From positions 62,001-126,000 of the forward strand of contig JAUXRG010000053.1 in assembly GCA_030681795.1 (NCBI GenBank): DNA of 64,000 nucleotides, read 5' to 3'. Below are positions 48,701 to 57,304 of the stretch, one piece after another. Within the stretch, counting starts at the first letter, position 1, and each line of letters opens with the position of its first letter. Under the pieces are notes generated by a model. It saw only the letters and a list, made by a program, of their open reading frames with translations. It ran no database searches and was not told where the DNA came from. This DNA comes from Rubrivivax sp. (lineage in GTDB: Bacteria; Pseudomonadota; Gammaproteobacteria; Burkholderiales; Burkholderiaceae_C). A program made the translations under genes and the position numbers.

Positions 48701-49175
48701 CCGCGAGCACCCAGTCGTGCAGGCCTTCCACGCCGGCGAAGTCGAGCCCCTCGAGCAGCTCGGCGCCGGCATCGCCAGCGCCGTCGGCGAGCGCTGGATC
48801 GTCAGCGTCGAGGTCGTGCGCCAGATCGGCGCGCAGGCGCAGCGGATCGGCGTCGGCCAGCAGATCGAAGCCCGCGGCCGCCTTCAGGCGGCGCAAGCGT
48901 TGGCGCAGGTTGCCGCGCGCACGCGGGGCATCGACCTCGGGCCACAACAGCGCGGCCATCTCGGCGCGCGACGCGGGCCCTTCGATCAGCAGGTGCGCGA
49001 GCAGCGCGGCTTCGAGGCGCTCGAGAAAGTACACGCTGCCGTCTTGGCGGCGCAGGCTCGGCACGCCGAGCAGGCGCAGCTGAGCCGCCGTGGCGCCGGC
49101 CGTTGCCAACCCGTCGATGCCCTTGGCACGGTCCACTGCCCCGCTCCTCCCGTCAGCATGCGTCACCGCCGTCAC
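45747..49175 (-). CDS. Large SARP/BTAD-type ATPase regulator with TPR half
   Basis: The protein has 1142 residues. Residues 32-110 look like the winged-helix DNA-binding domain of SARP-type activators (LLWPEVDAPRARGNLRQRLR). A BTAD domain follows to about residue 255. An AAA/NACHT-like ATPase then has GEAGVGKSRLIAEL (Walker A, 299-312) and VLVIDDLQFADEATLEEL (Walker B, near 400). Residues from about 620 to the end are helical repeats of TPR type. There is no C-terminal LuxR helix-turn-helix. Such proteins act as signal-responsive transcription activators. It is paralogous over about 640 residues to the regulator at the other end of this leftward block. Confidence 0.85.
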   Translation of the reverse strand: MTAVTHADGRSGAVDRAKGIDGLATAGATAAQLRLLGVPSLRRQDGSVYFLERLEAALLAHLLIEGPASRAEMAALLWPEVDAPRARGNLRQRLRRLKAAAGFDLLADADPLRLRADLAHDLDADDPALADGAGDAGAELLEGLDFAGVEGLHDWVLAARERVRTARRVALERNATQLEATGHVAAALRLAQRLLELDALDESVHRRVMRLHHARGDRAAALHAFQHCRDLLARELGVSPCRETRALAAEIESGAPLRAPAARPRPIALARPPRLIGRERELAALHDGWQRGNVVAVLGEAGVGKSRLIAELAAHQAPALSTGARPGDAQIAFALLTRLLRTMPGLAGADLPPWVRLQLGHLLPELGRPDSPGLNPLRLRQALVWVLGNLPVLHQGVLVIDDLQFADEATLEELPALLAADTQPPLRWLLVARGAEIPPLLRSTLEGGDPVRATVVRIESLAVHDVQMLLDSLSLEGLDAAAWAAPLHRHTGGNPMFILQTLMSMGDGPLGASPLSSVAGLPLPGRVGELVERRISQLSAPARELAQVAALAGQDFNAKLALHVLDRHAADLSDAWRELEAAQVLRDEAFAHDLIFEATLRSVLPDAAGPWRGRIAAHMAAAGGPLPHIAAHWQAAGQWALAGRAFSVAAAGIRRQMRQLEEVALLREAVACHAAAFDAGSEVEAWKDLYLAQWRRKNRAGIREAVTHLQALQSTSPRARMWALAFAGQLGFDERQDEASLGLVTQAREQAQALGETEVVAWASSVESSCHALRNRPQQALEGGRRCMALADALPRSIYSLGAVFNVGGALELCGYLAESAAALGRAEDAFRALDDPAAVADVQCLQSILAYHTGRLEEAAELLTRGRRALGEINGGVAEVHTPVIFQGRYWRDQGRLAEALALLEDGHQRTAEKGEVNLHAGICIELGLTYLVLGQPHRAQPLVDKPRHVPKLQVRLEGLLLEAELARLGGKPELPLLDAALALVPLCPRSERYRWRVQSEMSTHLPADEAVPLLERIVQEAQARQTWSHAGPAWVRLIEALLRDGRHAAAAQQSKALSSELERRPPMGFCAGEYHWALCRAFDAVGDATARDALLRRAVAWINETARHQVPDAFRDSFLNRNPFNRQLRAMAARHGALAV

Positions 49176-49321
49176 CGCCCATGGCGGGAGTCACCTGGAG
49201 CGGCAGCGCACTAGGTCCCGCAGTGCCCATCCTTGCTGAGTTGCGTGGCGATGTCCATGCTGGTGTCCAGGCCCGCTTTGCGGGTGCCACTCATCATCAT
49301 CACGTACGCCGCCCGATGGTG

Positions 49322-49567
49322 CTACTTGCACTTGACTTCGACCACGCCGCTTTCGCAGCGCCAATCACCGGCGTAAGACTTGCCGGCTTTGCCGCACCTT
49401 GCCGGGCCGAGCATCTTCTGCAAGTCGACGCTTCTCTTGATGTCGTTCCATTCCTTGCCGGGGCAGGTCAGCAGCGGCACGCTGACCCACTGCGCGCTCG
49501 GGCCGCAAGCGGCCGCAATGAACACCAGGGCGACGGCGCTGAGCACCGCATGTAAGAGTCGAGTCAT
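49322..49567 (-). CDS. Small predicted lipoprotein
   Basis: The protein has 81 residues. The N-terminus MTRLLHAVLSAVALVFIAAAC has a lipoprotein signal with the lipobox Cys at residue 21, followed by Gly. The mature 60 residues contain four further Cys (LLTCPGKEW, ARCGKAG, WRCESG, VKCK), probably two disulfides. I know no family. It lies between the 284-residue secreted protein and the large regulator on the same strand. Confidence 0.75.
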   Translation of the reverse strand: MTRLLHAVLSAVALVFIAAACGPSAQWVSVPLLTCPGKEWNDIKRSVDLQKMLGPARCGKAGKSYAGDWRCESGVVEVKCK

Positions 49568-49600
49568 GTTTGACCTCCGCGTCCGTGGATGACGAAATCA

Positions 49601-50455
49601 TCAGAAGGTCGCCTTCGGCCCCTTCTTCGCCGCGTCGCGCGCGCCGGCAAGTTCACCGGCCTTTGCCTCTTCGATCTGCTTCAGGGCCGCTGCCTTGCCT
49701 GCTGTCGCCAGCTCATGGCCGATCAGTTCGAGGTTGAGCGACGTGACGAAGCCTTCTCCCGATTGGATGATTCGAGCGCGAACCATGAAAGCGCCGCAGG
49801 CGCTGACGAGGTCCACCGGCTTGCGGTTGATCTGCCCCATGGGGTTGTAGTCGATGCTCCATGACGGACCCCCCCACTGCTTCGGATCGGCCAGCCGCTG
49901 CACATGGCGGCATGGCGCGCCCGACTGATCCTGGCTCAAGGGACGCGGCGCCCCTTTTGTATCGAAGCCCCAAGTGAACTGCGTGTCGTACTGAGCTTCC
50001 CCGGGCTTGCCGAACTTCTCCACCAGTTGCGCCGTCAAGTCTTTGAGCAGTGGGCGCTGCTGCACATAGATCTGCGTCAGTTCGAAAGCCACCACGCGCT
50101 CGTTGCCCGGCGTCGGCGAGAAGTAGACGAGGTAGCTGTCGGGGGACTCGTTGACGATCCTCTGCTTCTTCTCCAGCAGCACGGCACGGAAGGTACCGCC
50201 GGGTACCGCGGTCCAGTCCTGGCGCGAGTTTTGGAACTGCAACGTGGTCGAGATCGTCTGCCAGTTTTCCTTCGGTGCGCGCGTGCGCAGCACCGCCAGC
50301 GCTTCGGCGTGGGTCATGCCGACTCGAACGCCCAGAACGTCCGGACCCGACGGCTCGGTGGCTGCTGCGTGCTGACTGAGACCGAGCAGGAGACCTGCGG
50401 CGGCTGCGCCCGAGTTCAGCGCGGACAGGACCGACAGAAGTTTTCGCAAATGCAT
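49601..50455 (-). CDS. Secreted protein of unknown function
   Basis: The protein has 284 residues. A signal peptide covers about residues 1-33 (LSQHAAA). The mature protein begins with VLGVRVGMTHAEALAVLR, a pattern like the start of SmpA/BamE-like or DUF-type small folds in which a strand and helix precede variable domains. It contains two Cys (APCRHVQ, VSACGAF). The tail is Lys/Ala-rich. The function is unknown. The ATG at 50455 has AAAGGGG upstream and follows the stop of the 219-residue membrane protein by two bases, so they are coupled. A TTG two codons earlier is an alternative. Confidence 0.75.
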   Translation of the reverse strand: MHLRKLLSVLSALNSGAAAAGLLLGLSQHAAATEPSGPDVLGVRVGMTHAEALAVLRTRAPKENWQTISTTLQFQNSRQDWTAVPGGTFRAVLLEKKQRIVNESPDSYLVYFSPTPGNERVVAFELTQIYVQQRPLLKDLTAQLVEKFGKPGEAQYDTQFTWGFDTKGAPRPLSQDQSGAPCRHVQRLADPKQWGGPSWSIDYNPMGQINRKPVDLVSACGAFMVRARIIQSGEGFVTSLNLELIGHELATAGKAAALKQIEEAKAGELAGARDAAKKGPKATF

Positions 50456-50457
50456 GG

Positions 50458-51117
50458 TCAACCCCTTTCGTTGGTGATCGGCCTTCCGCAGTGCCGCAAC
50501 GCAGCTGCGATGTCGTTCATCAGCGCCTCGGCGCAGTCGCGCGTCAATCCGCCGGTGAGCACCTGGCTCTGGTTGCTCTGCTTGCAGCGAATGGTCAGCA
50601 TGAACGAACGCGCGGCCTGGCGCTCGAACAGGCCGTCGCGCAACGAGGACGTGGCGCCGAGCACGGCGCTACTGACGATGTTGGTGGCTGCATGGGCAGC
50701 GGCGAAGGCCGGACTGTCGGTGACCCAGACGGTCGGCGACGTGGCCAGGGGTCTCGTGTCCGGGTCCTCGTAGCCCGAATGCAGGTTCAGTTCGACGATG
50801 TCACCGGCTGCAAACTGTTGCGTGCCACTGCGCAGACCTGACGGGTCGACGGAGATCGTCATCGGCTGGCGATGCGCGAGGCTGCACAGGTAGTTGCGCC
50901 AGATGCGCCACCACAGAAAAACCGCAGGGACCGCGAACCCGACCACCGCACCGAAAGCACCGCCGACAGCGGCACCGATCACCGTCGTGATCAGCAGGCC
51001 AGCCAAGGTCATCGGTGCAAACAACAACACGAAGCCGAGCGAAGAGCGCGCGGGCGTCACGTCAAAGTGAACTGCCTCGCCGACCTCGCGCCGCGAAAAA
51101 GACGAAGTGCTTGTCAT
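50458..51117 (-). CDS. Membrane protein with glycine-zipper-like helices
   Basis: The protein has 219 residues. Two hydrophobic segments lie at about residues 27-50 and 50-72 (LITTVIGAAVGGAFGAVVGF with GxxxG spacing, then PAVFLWWRIW). They are followed by a soluble domain with a strand-rich part and a final helical part (TRDCAEALMNDIAAALRHCG). The soluble part may face the cytoplasm. The family is unknown to me. The glycine-zipper resembles the one in the PhoD-like protein of the same island, in pattern only. Confidence 0.75.
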   Translation of the reverse strand: MTSTSSFSRREVGEAVHFDVTPARSSLGFVLLFAPMTLAGLLITTVIGAAVGGAFGAVVGFAVPAVFLWWRIWRNYLCSLAHRQPMTISVDPSGLRSGTQQFAAGDIVELNLHSGYEDPDTRPLATSPTVWVTDSPAFAAAHAATNIVSSAVLGATSSLRDGLFERQAARSFMLTIRCKQSNQSQVLTGGLTRDCAEALMNDIAAALRHCGRPITNERG

Positions 51118-51192
51118 GACGCGCTCCCTGATCTGTCGCGGCCGTTGGAGACGAAATCTTCCATGAGGATGCTCCTTGGGGTGATTGACTAG

Positions 51193-51708
51193 CTAGCGCT
51201 GTGCCGCCGCGCCCTTGGGCGCGTCCATTGGGTACAGCATCGGCTTGCCGTACAAGGGCGAGCCCGGTCGCTGCCCGATCTCGATGCGCCCGTTCTCGTC
51301 GACGAAAGCCAGTGCGCGGTAGCCGCCGTACTTGGCATGCGTCAGCGCCAGCGGGGAGAACGTGTTCTGGTGCGCAAGCAGCGGCACCATGCGCTTGCCG
51401 CGCTGCTGCAGCACGAAGGTGGCACAGGCGCCATCCCTGCCACACTGCATCGGGGACAACTCTGCCTTGACGATGATTTCGTTCTGGCCGTCACCGTCGA
51501 GGTCGGCCAGCGCCACCGCGAAGTCGCCTTCGAGCAGGCCCTGCAGGTCCTTCACCGGCGCCAGCATCGCGCGCATGCGGGCGTCGGCGGGCTTGAAGTT
51601 CAGCGCCTCGGTCGCGCTCTTCGGCGTCTGAGCTGGCGGTGCTGTCGAGGCAATGAGCGAGGCGACGGCCAATGCAGTGCGGATCACTCGGGTCAGAAAC
51701 AAGCCCAT
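51193..51708 (-). CDS. Secreted protein of unknown function
   Basis: The protein has 171 residues. A signal peptide covers about residues 1-27. The mature part contains ALADLDGDGQNEIIVKAEL, a short Asp-rich loop like those of VCBS/FG-GAP repeats that bind calcium, and two Cys (SPMQCGRDGACATF). AAGGAGGGG lies seven bases before the ATG at 51708, a near-perfect ribosome-binding site that fixes the start. An upstream GTG at 51756 is rejected for this reason. It is the second gene after the smaller regulator. Confidence 0.75.
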   Translation of the reverse strand: MGLFLTRVIRTALAVASLIASTAPPAQTPKSATEALNFKPADARMRAMLAPVKDLQGLLEGDFAVALADLDGDGQNEIIVKAELSPMQCGRDGACATFVLQQRGKRMVPLLAHQNTFSPLALTHAKYGGYRALAFVDENGRIEIGQRPGSPLYGKPMLYPMDAPKGAAAQR

Positions 51709-51820
51709 GGTCCCCTCCTTCCAGAGTCGACAGCAGCAAATTCCCGTCGACCACACGAAGCTAGAAGCAGGAGCGTGACCCGACCGTTACCCGCAGGCCA
51801 AGGCCGCGCTTCAGGTGTGC

Positions 51821-53725
51821 CTACTGCGCCTGATGGCCGCTGCGCTCGAAACAGTCGGCCGCGCGCGCGAACTCCCCGGCCTCGAACCAATGCTGCGCGA
51901 TGCGCGCTGCAGCAGCGCCCTGCGCTTCCAGCTGCGCCGCAATCTCGCCGTGCATCACCTTGGCGATAGCCGCCGGCACCGAACGCAGGGTGGCCTCGTG
52001 GATCAGGTCGTGCGCAAAGCCGCGCTCGCGCATCACCTGGGCGGCCTCGAGCTGGCGCCAGGCATCGGCGATTTCCAAGGCGTCTTGCCCCAGCACCGCC
52101 GCGGCCAGTGCGACGCTGAAGTCCGGCCCGGCGATCGCCGCGACGCGCGCGAGCTTGAACGCCGGCGCCGGCAGCTGGTCGAGCCGCCGTGCGACGAGTT
52201 GGCCGATATTCAGCGGTGCCGGCAGCCCGGTGCCCAAGCCGTCGCGCGACAAGGACCCTTCGGCCCGCATCGCCCTCAGGGTCTCCAGAATGAACAGCGG
52301 GTTGCCGCCGGTGTGGCGCGCCAGCGGCGCGGTCCAGGCTGCGGCATCGAGCTCGGGCAAGGCCAGCGATTCGAGGAAGGCTTCGATGGCCGCGTCGTCG
52401 AGTGGGCCGAGGGTCATCTCGAGCGGACCCTCGGTGTCCTGCGCGGCGCACCAGCGGCCGAGCGCAGTCGGCATCTCGCCGGAGCGCGCGCTCATCAGCC
52501 ACGCGATGGCTTCCCCACCGGGCGCCGTGGTCAGGCTGGGCAGCATGTCGAGCGTGGCGTCGTCGGCGAAGTGCAGGTCGTCGAGGGCGATCAGGGCCAC
52601 TCTCCCCGCCCGGCGCTGGGCGAGCAGTTCGCTTGCCGCCTGCTGCAGCCGCAGCGGGTCGAGCGGCGCCACGGGTGCGGGGCCCAGTTCGGGCGCGATG
52701 CGCGCGAGTTCGCGCGTCACCCAGTCCGCCAGCGGCGCGCTCGTGTGTGGCGCCAGCCGCCGCACCAAGCGCGACAGCAGGGCATGGGGCAGGTGCACGT
52801 CGCCGGGCCGCGCGGCCATCAGCAGGGCCGCACCATGGTGCGCGGCGAAGTCACTCAGCAAGCGCGTTTTGCCGATGCCGGCTTCGCCGCGCACGAGCAC
52901 GCTGCGGCGCGCCACTGTGGCGTCGGCCAGCGCTGCCCACTCGGGCTCGCGGCCGACGAGTCGCGGTGGCCACAGCAGCGCCGGCGAGCTGGGGCCGAGC
53001 GCGGGCGAGGCGCTGGCGCTGCCGCTGCGGATCAGCTCGGCCAAGCGCTCGGTTTCCGCGCCGGGGGGGACGCCCAGCCCGCGTTCGAGCGCCACGCGCG
53101 CTTGTTCGTAGGCCGCCAGCGCCGCGCTGCGTTCGCCCAGCAGGTAGTACAGCCGCATCACGCGCCGGTGCGCGTGTTCCAACAACGGATCAACGCAAAC
53201 CAGCCGCTGCGCATAAGCCAGTGCCTGCGCGATCTGCCGCTCGCCCTCGAGACGCGCGGCGATCTCGGCGAGTGCGTCGCGCAGCGCGGCACGCCACTGC
53301 TCGCGCGCCACGTCGACCCATGCGGCGAGCTCAGTGCAGTCGCTGTAGTCGAAGGCGCCGAGCAACTCGCCGGCCAGCGCCTGCGGGTCGGCCGCAAGGC
53401 GCACCGGCAGCGCCGCCAAGTCATGCACCACGAGATCGGCCAGGCTCACGACGTTGCCGCCGGCCACGACATCGACACCCGCCGCTCGCTTCAACCTGAA
53501 GAGGCGCTGGCGCAGGTTGTTGCGGGCGCCTTCGGCATCGACATCGGGCCAGAGCAAGGCGGCCAACCCGGCCCGCGGGGTCGCGCCGGCCGTCGCCAGC
53601 AAAGCGAGCAGGGCCGCATCCTTGCGTTCCAGCGCGACGGCTTCGCCCACAGGCGGCACCAGCGCCGGCGTGCCGACGAGCCGCAGCGAAGCGCATGGAC
53701 GGCCTGCCGGACGGGTCTGCGCCAT
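51821..53725 (-). CDS. SARP/BTAD-type ATPase regulator, shorter paralogue
   Basis: The protein has 634 residues from ATG 53725; ATG 53812 is an alternative with 29 more residues. The winged-helix region (LLWPDVDAEGARNNLRQRLF, residues 58-77) and BTAD domain (to about 232) precede the ATPase with GEAGIGKTRLL (Walker A, 280-290) and ALIALDDLHFADDATLDM (Walker B). The C-terminal part ends shortly after residues that correspond to about 650 of the larger regulator, so the TPR half is missing. Order and motifs match the 1142-residue protein closely. It is the first gene of the leftward block. Confidence 0.85.
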   Translation of the reverse strand: MAQTRPAGRPCASLRLVGTPALVPPVGEAVALERKDAALLALLATAGATPRAGLAALLWPDVDAEGARNNLRQRLFRLKRAAGVDVVAGGNVVSLADLVVHDLAALPVRLAADPQALAGELLGAFDYSDCTELAAWVDVAREQWRAALRDALAEIAARLEGERQIAQALAYAQRLVCVDPLLEHAHRRVMRLYYLLGERSAALAAYEQARVALERGLGVPPGAETERLAELIRSGSASASPALGPSSPALLWPPRLVGREPEWAALADATVARRSVLVRGEAGIGKTRLLSDFAAHHGAALLMAARPGDVHLPHALLSRLVRRLAPHTSAPLADWVTRELARIAPELGPAPVAPLDPLRLQQAASELLAQRRAGRVALIALDDLHFADDATLDMLPSLTTAPGGEAIAWLMSARSGEMPTALGRWCAAQDTEGPLEMTLGPLDDAAIEAFLESLALPELDAAAWTAPLARHTGGNPLFILETLRAMRAEGSLSRDGLGTGLPAPLNIGQLVARRLDQLPAPAFKLARVAAIAGPDFSVALAAAVLGQDALEIADAWRQLEAAQVMRERGFAHDLIHEATLRSVPAAIAKVMHGEIAAQLEAQGAAAARIAQHWFEAGEFARAADCFERSGHQAQ

Positions 53726-54039
53726 GGTCAGCTCATTTGAGAACTGGCGCAGCAGGCGTGAACGCAGGGCGGCTTGTGGAGCTCTGCGGGCGGTGTGGGA
53801 AGTGGGCGCCATCGAATCGTTGTCTGATGGCGCCCTTGTGACACAACGGGCGTTACCGGCACGTTATTCGCCTGCGGCGGTGGGCAGTGGCGGCATCATG
53901 CTCGCAGTTCAGGCGCACCGCACTTCGGCGCCTAGGGTGCAAGCGCAGCCGACGGTGCCAGCGCAACGGTGGCCGGCTGCGGCTGCCTCACGTGCTACAA
54001 CCCGCGCGTCACCCCAGCCGCCGCAGGCACCCCTCGCCG

Positions 54040-55497
54040 ATGTCCGCCCTGTCCTTGCCCGCCACCCTGGGCGACGCCTTGTGGCGGGCCGCGCGCCTGG
54101 CGAGCGCCGAGCCAGCCCTGGTGGGTGAGTTCGGCAGCCTGAGCTGGGCCGAACTGGCCACGCGGGTGCACTCGGTGGCGGCGCGCCTGGGTACGCTGGC
54201 TACCCCCGATCCCGACGACGGCGCCGCCCCGCGGCCGCACGCCGTGCCCCTCAAGCCCGACCGCGACGATGTCATCGTGCTGCTGGCCCACGCCCTGGCC
54301 GGCATCCCGCTGCTGCCGCTGCACCCCGCGCTGCCCGAGGCCGACGCCGCGCGGCTGGCCCGTGCGGCCGGCGCGCGGCAGTTGACCGTGGAGCAATGTC
54401 TGCAAGCCGCGCCGGCCACCGCAACGCCGCCGCCGCGCCCGCCGCTGCCCGGCGACGACCTCTTCCTGGTGCCCACCTCGGGCTCGTCGGGCGCGCCCAA
54501 GCTGGCGCGGCTGACGCACCGCGCGGTGCTCGCCGCAGCCGCGGCGCTCACCGCGCGGCTGCCCTTCGGGCCGCAGGACCGCTGGATCCTCACGCTGCCG
54601 CTGTCGCATGTGGGCGGGCTGTCGGTGGTCACGCGCTGCGTGGTCGCGTGCCGCGCCATCGTGCTGGTGCCGCGCTTTTCCGAAGACGCCGTGTGGACGG
54701 CCCTGGTGCGCGATGGCGGCACGCGGCTGTCTGCCGTGCCCGCCATCGCCGACCGGCTGCTGCACGCCGACCCTGGCGGGCGGCTCGCCCGGCTGAGCCT
54801 GGTGATGCTCGGCGGCCAGGCCGCGCCGCTGGCGCTGCGCCGCGCGTTGGCCGAGGCCGGCGTGCCGGCAGTGGCCAGCTACGGCCTGACCGAGAGCTGT
54901 GCCGCCGCGGCCTGCGAGGCGCCTGCCGACGCCGGGCGCTTGCGGCCGGGCTGCGGCCGCGCACTGCGCGGCGTGACGATCACCATCGCCGACGAGGACG
55001 GCCGCGCCCTGCCGGCGGGTGCACCGGGCCGCATCCTGCTCGCCAGCCCGGCGCTGCTGGCCGGCTACGCGGGCCAGCCGGATCTCCCGGCGCTGGACAC
55101 GGCGGGCCGGCTCGATACCGGCGACCTCGGCTGGCTCGATGACGCCGGCCGGCTGCATGTGCAGGGCCGGCGCGCCGAGCTCATCGTCACCGGTGGCGAA
55201 AAAGTCGTGCCCGGCGTCGTCGAGGCCGCGCTGCGCGAGCACCCCGCCGTGCGCGACGCCGTGGTCTTCGGCCTGGCCGACGCGCGCTGGGGCGCGATCG
55301 TCTGCGCCGCCGTCGAAGGGCCGGCCACGCTGGCGCAAGACCCCACGCTGGCGGCGCTGCTGGCCACGCTGCTGCCGCCCTGGGCGCGGCCGCGGCGCAT
55401 GGCTGTTTTCGAGACGCTGCCGCGGTTGAGCACCGGCAAGGTCGACCGGCGCGGCACGGCCGCACTGGCCGCTGCGCGCTCGCATCCGTGGCCGTGA
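54040..55497 (+). CDS. menE: o-Succinylbenzoate-CoA ligase MenE
   Basis: The protein has 485 residues, an ANL-superfamily adenylating enzyme. It has the P-loop-like PTSGSSGAPKLARLTH (near residue 145), YGLTESCAA (near 285), DTGDLGWLD, and the C-terminal hinge with GGEKVVPG and the catalytic Lys in LSTGKVDRRG. It activates o-succinylbenzoate with ATP and CoA for MenB. Acyl-CoA ligases share these motifs; length and the men genes upstream decide for MenE. The ATG at 54040 was chosen. It is the last men gene in enterobacterial order, here cut off from menC by about 16 kb. Confidence 0.88.
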   Translation: MSALSLPATLGDALWRAARLASAEPALVGEFGSLSWAELATRVHSVAARLGTLATPDPDDGAAPRPHAVPLKPDRDDVIVLLAHALAGIPLLPLHPALPEADAARLARAAGARQLTVEQCLQAAPATATPPPRPPLPGDDLFLVPTSGSSGAPKLARLTHRAVLAAAAALTARLPFGPQDRWILTLPLSHVGGLSVVTRCVVACRAIVLVPRFSEDAVWTALVRDGGTRLSAVPAIADRLLHADPGGRLARLSLVMLGGQAAPLALRRALAEAGVPAVASYGLTESCAAAACEAPADAGRLRPGCGRALRGVTITIADEDGRALPAGAPGRILLASPALLAGYAGQPDLPALDTAGRLDTGDLGWLDDAGRLHVQGRRAELIVTGGEKVVPGVVEAALREHPAVRDAVVFGLADARWGAIVCAAVEGPATLAQDPTLAALLATLLPPWARPRRMAVFETLPRLSTGKVDRRGTAALAAARSHPWP

Positions 55498-55612
55498 GTC
55501 CCCGCGCGAGGCGCCCGACCGCGACCCAACCCCGAGGAAATTGATTTCGGACAATGCCGGCGCGGGCGCCGGGGGCGCACACGGCAAGCAGCACATGCAC
55601 AGGGAGCGGGCA

Positions 55613-57304
55613 GTGCCAGCCTCGGAGCAGTTCCTGCGTTCGGTGATGGACGGCTTGAGCGCGCGCATCGGCGTGCTCGACGAAGCCGGCCGAATCGTCA
55701 TGGTGAACCGCGCCTGGCGCGAATTTGTCCAGTGCAGGCGCGAATGCGCCTGCGGCGGCCACGAAGGCACGAACTGGCTCGAAACGCGAGGGGACCCGGC
55801 GGGCGGCGCCACCGACGCCCCCCTCTTCGCGAGCCTGCTGCGCGACCTGCTCGCCGGCCGGTGCCCGCAGTTCGAGTTCGAATGCGCCTGCCACGCGGCC
55901 ACCGAGCAGCGCTGGTTCGTGGTCCGCGTCGCGCGCATCGCGGGCAGCCAGCCGCCGTGTTTCGTGGTTTCGCACCACGACGTCACGTCGCTCAAGCAGG
56001 TGCAGGAAACGCTGCGCCGCAGCGAGGGCTTGTTGCTGGACCTGGCCGCGTCCATCCCCGGGGTGATGTTCCGCATGGTCAGGCGCTCCGGCGGCGAGTT
56101 GGCTTACAGCTACATGAGCCCCGGCGTGCAGGCCTTGTTCGGCATCAGCCCGGCCCAGGCCTGCGCCGACCGCGGCGCCCTGCTCGAACGCGTGCTGCCC
56201 GAAGACCGCGCCGCGCTCGAGGCCGGCGTCAGCGAAGCCTGCGCGCGTGGCGGCGCCTGGGAGCTTGAATTCCGCACCCGCACCGCCGACGGGCAGATCC
56301 GCTGGTACCAGACCAAGGCCAGGCCGACGCCGAGCGAAGACGGCGAGATGGAGTGGACGGGTGTATCCACGGACATCACCGAACGCAAGGCCATCGAGTT
56401 GGCGCTCCAGGCCAGCGAGCAGACCTACCGCACGCTCTTCGAGACGGTGCCGCAAGGCGTCGTCTACCAGGACGTCCAGGGCCGCATCACCGCGGCCAAC
56501 CCGGCGGCTCAGCGCATCCTGGGGCTGACGCTGGAGCAGATGCAGGACCCAGCGTCCATCGACCCGCTCTGGCGCGCCGTGCGCGAAGACGGCAGCGATC
56601 TCCCGGCCGACGAAATCCCGACGAGGGTGGCTTTGCGCACCGGGCAGCCGGTGCACGACGTCGTGATGGGCGTGGCGATGCCCGAGCGCGGGCGGGTGTG
56701 GATCCATGTCAGCGCCACGCCGCTGTTCAGCCAGGGCGGTATCGAGAGCGTGTACACCACTTTCGAAGACATCACGCGCAGCGTGCGGCTCAGCCAGGAA
56801 CTGAAGCAGCAGGCCGCCACCGACGACCTCACCGGCCTGGCCAACCGGCGCAGCCTGATGGAGCACCTGAACGGAGAGGTGCAGCGCATTGCGCGCCATC
56901 CGGAACTGCAGTGCAGCGTGCTGGCGCTGGACATCGACCACTTCAAGGACGTCAACGACCGCTGGGGCCATGCCGCGGGCGACGCCCTGCTCGTGCACCT
57001 GGCGCAGCTGATGCGCGAGACGGTGCGACAGGTCGACGTGGTGGGGCGCACCGGCGGCGAGGAATTCACGCTGCTGCTTCCCGACACCCGCCCCGAGGAA
57101 GCCCGGGCCCTGGCCGAGCGCTTGCGCGAGCGCGTCGGGAGTTCGCCGCTGCACCACGAAGGGAAGGTCATCGCCATCACGGTGAGCATCGGCGTGAGTG
57201 CCGTCGTGCCCAGCGATGCCCGCGCCGACGCCGTGCTGGTGCGCGCCGACCGCGCGCTGTACCGCGCCAAGAACGCCGGGCGCAATGCCGTGCGGCTCAG
57301 CTGA
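55613..57304 (+). CDS. PAS-domain diguanylate cyclase
   Basis: The protein has 563 residues. Three PAS domains are present: about residues 5-135 (LDEAGRIVMVNRAWREF), 138-265 (SIPGVMFRMVR) and 270-390 (QTYRTLFETVPQGVVYQDV). Linkers such as HHDVTSLKQ and STDITERKA mark their ends. The GGDEF domain follows (DDLTGLANRRSLMEHL) with an active GGEEF and a canonical RQVD inhibitory site five residues before it. It should make c-di-GMP in response to a sensed ligand. The GTG at 55613 has AGGGAG at six bases. ATG 55595 and TTG 55541 are in-frame alternatives. Confidence 0.9.
   Translation: MPASEQFLRSVMDGLSARIGVLDEAGRIVMVNRAWREFVQCRRECACGGHEGTNWLETRGDPAGGATDAPLFASLLRDLLAGRCPQFEFECACHAATEQRWFVVRVARIAGSQPPCFVVSHHDVTSLKQVQETLRRSEGLLLDLAASIPGVMFRMVRRSGGELAYSYMSPGVQALFGISPAQACADRGALLERVLPEDRAALEAGVSEACARGGAWELEFRTRTADGQIRWYQTKARPTPSEDGEMEWTGVSTDITERKAIELALQASEQTYRTLFETVPQGVVYQDVQGRITAANPAAQRILGLTLEQMQDPASIDPLWRAVREDGSDLPADEIPTRVALRTGQPVHDVVMGVAMPERGRVWIHVSATPLFSQGGIESVYTTFEDITRSVRLSQELKQQAATDDLTGLANRRSLMEHLNGEVQRIARHPELQCSVLALDIDHFKDVNDRWGHAAGDALLVHLAQLMRETVRQVDVVGRTGGEEFTLLLPDTRPEEARALAERLRERVGSSPLHHEGKVIAITVSIGVSAVVPSDARADAVLVRADRALYRAKNAGRNAVRLS

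Noticed and set aside
46863..49214. Rightward open frame of 783 codons over the large regulator
   Set aside because: It is antisense to the BTAD-ATPase regulator, whose Walker motifs and paralogue confirm the leftward frame.
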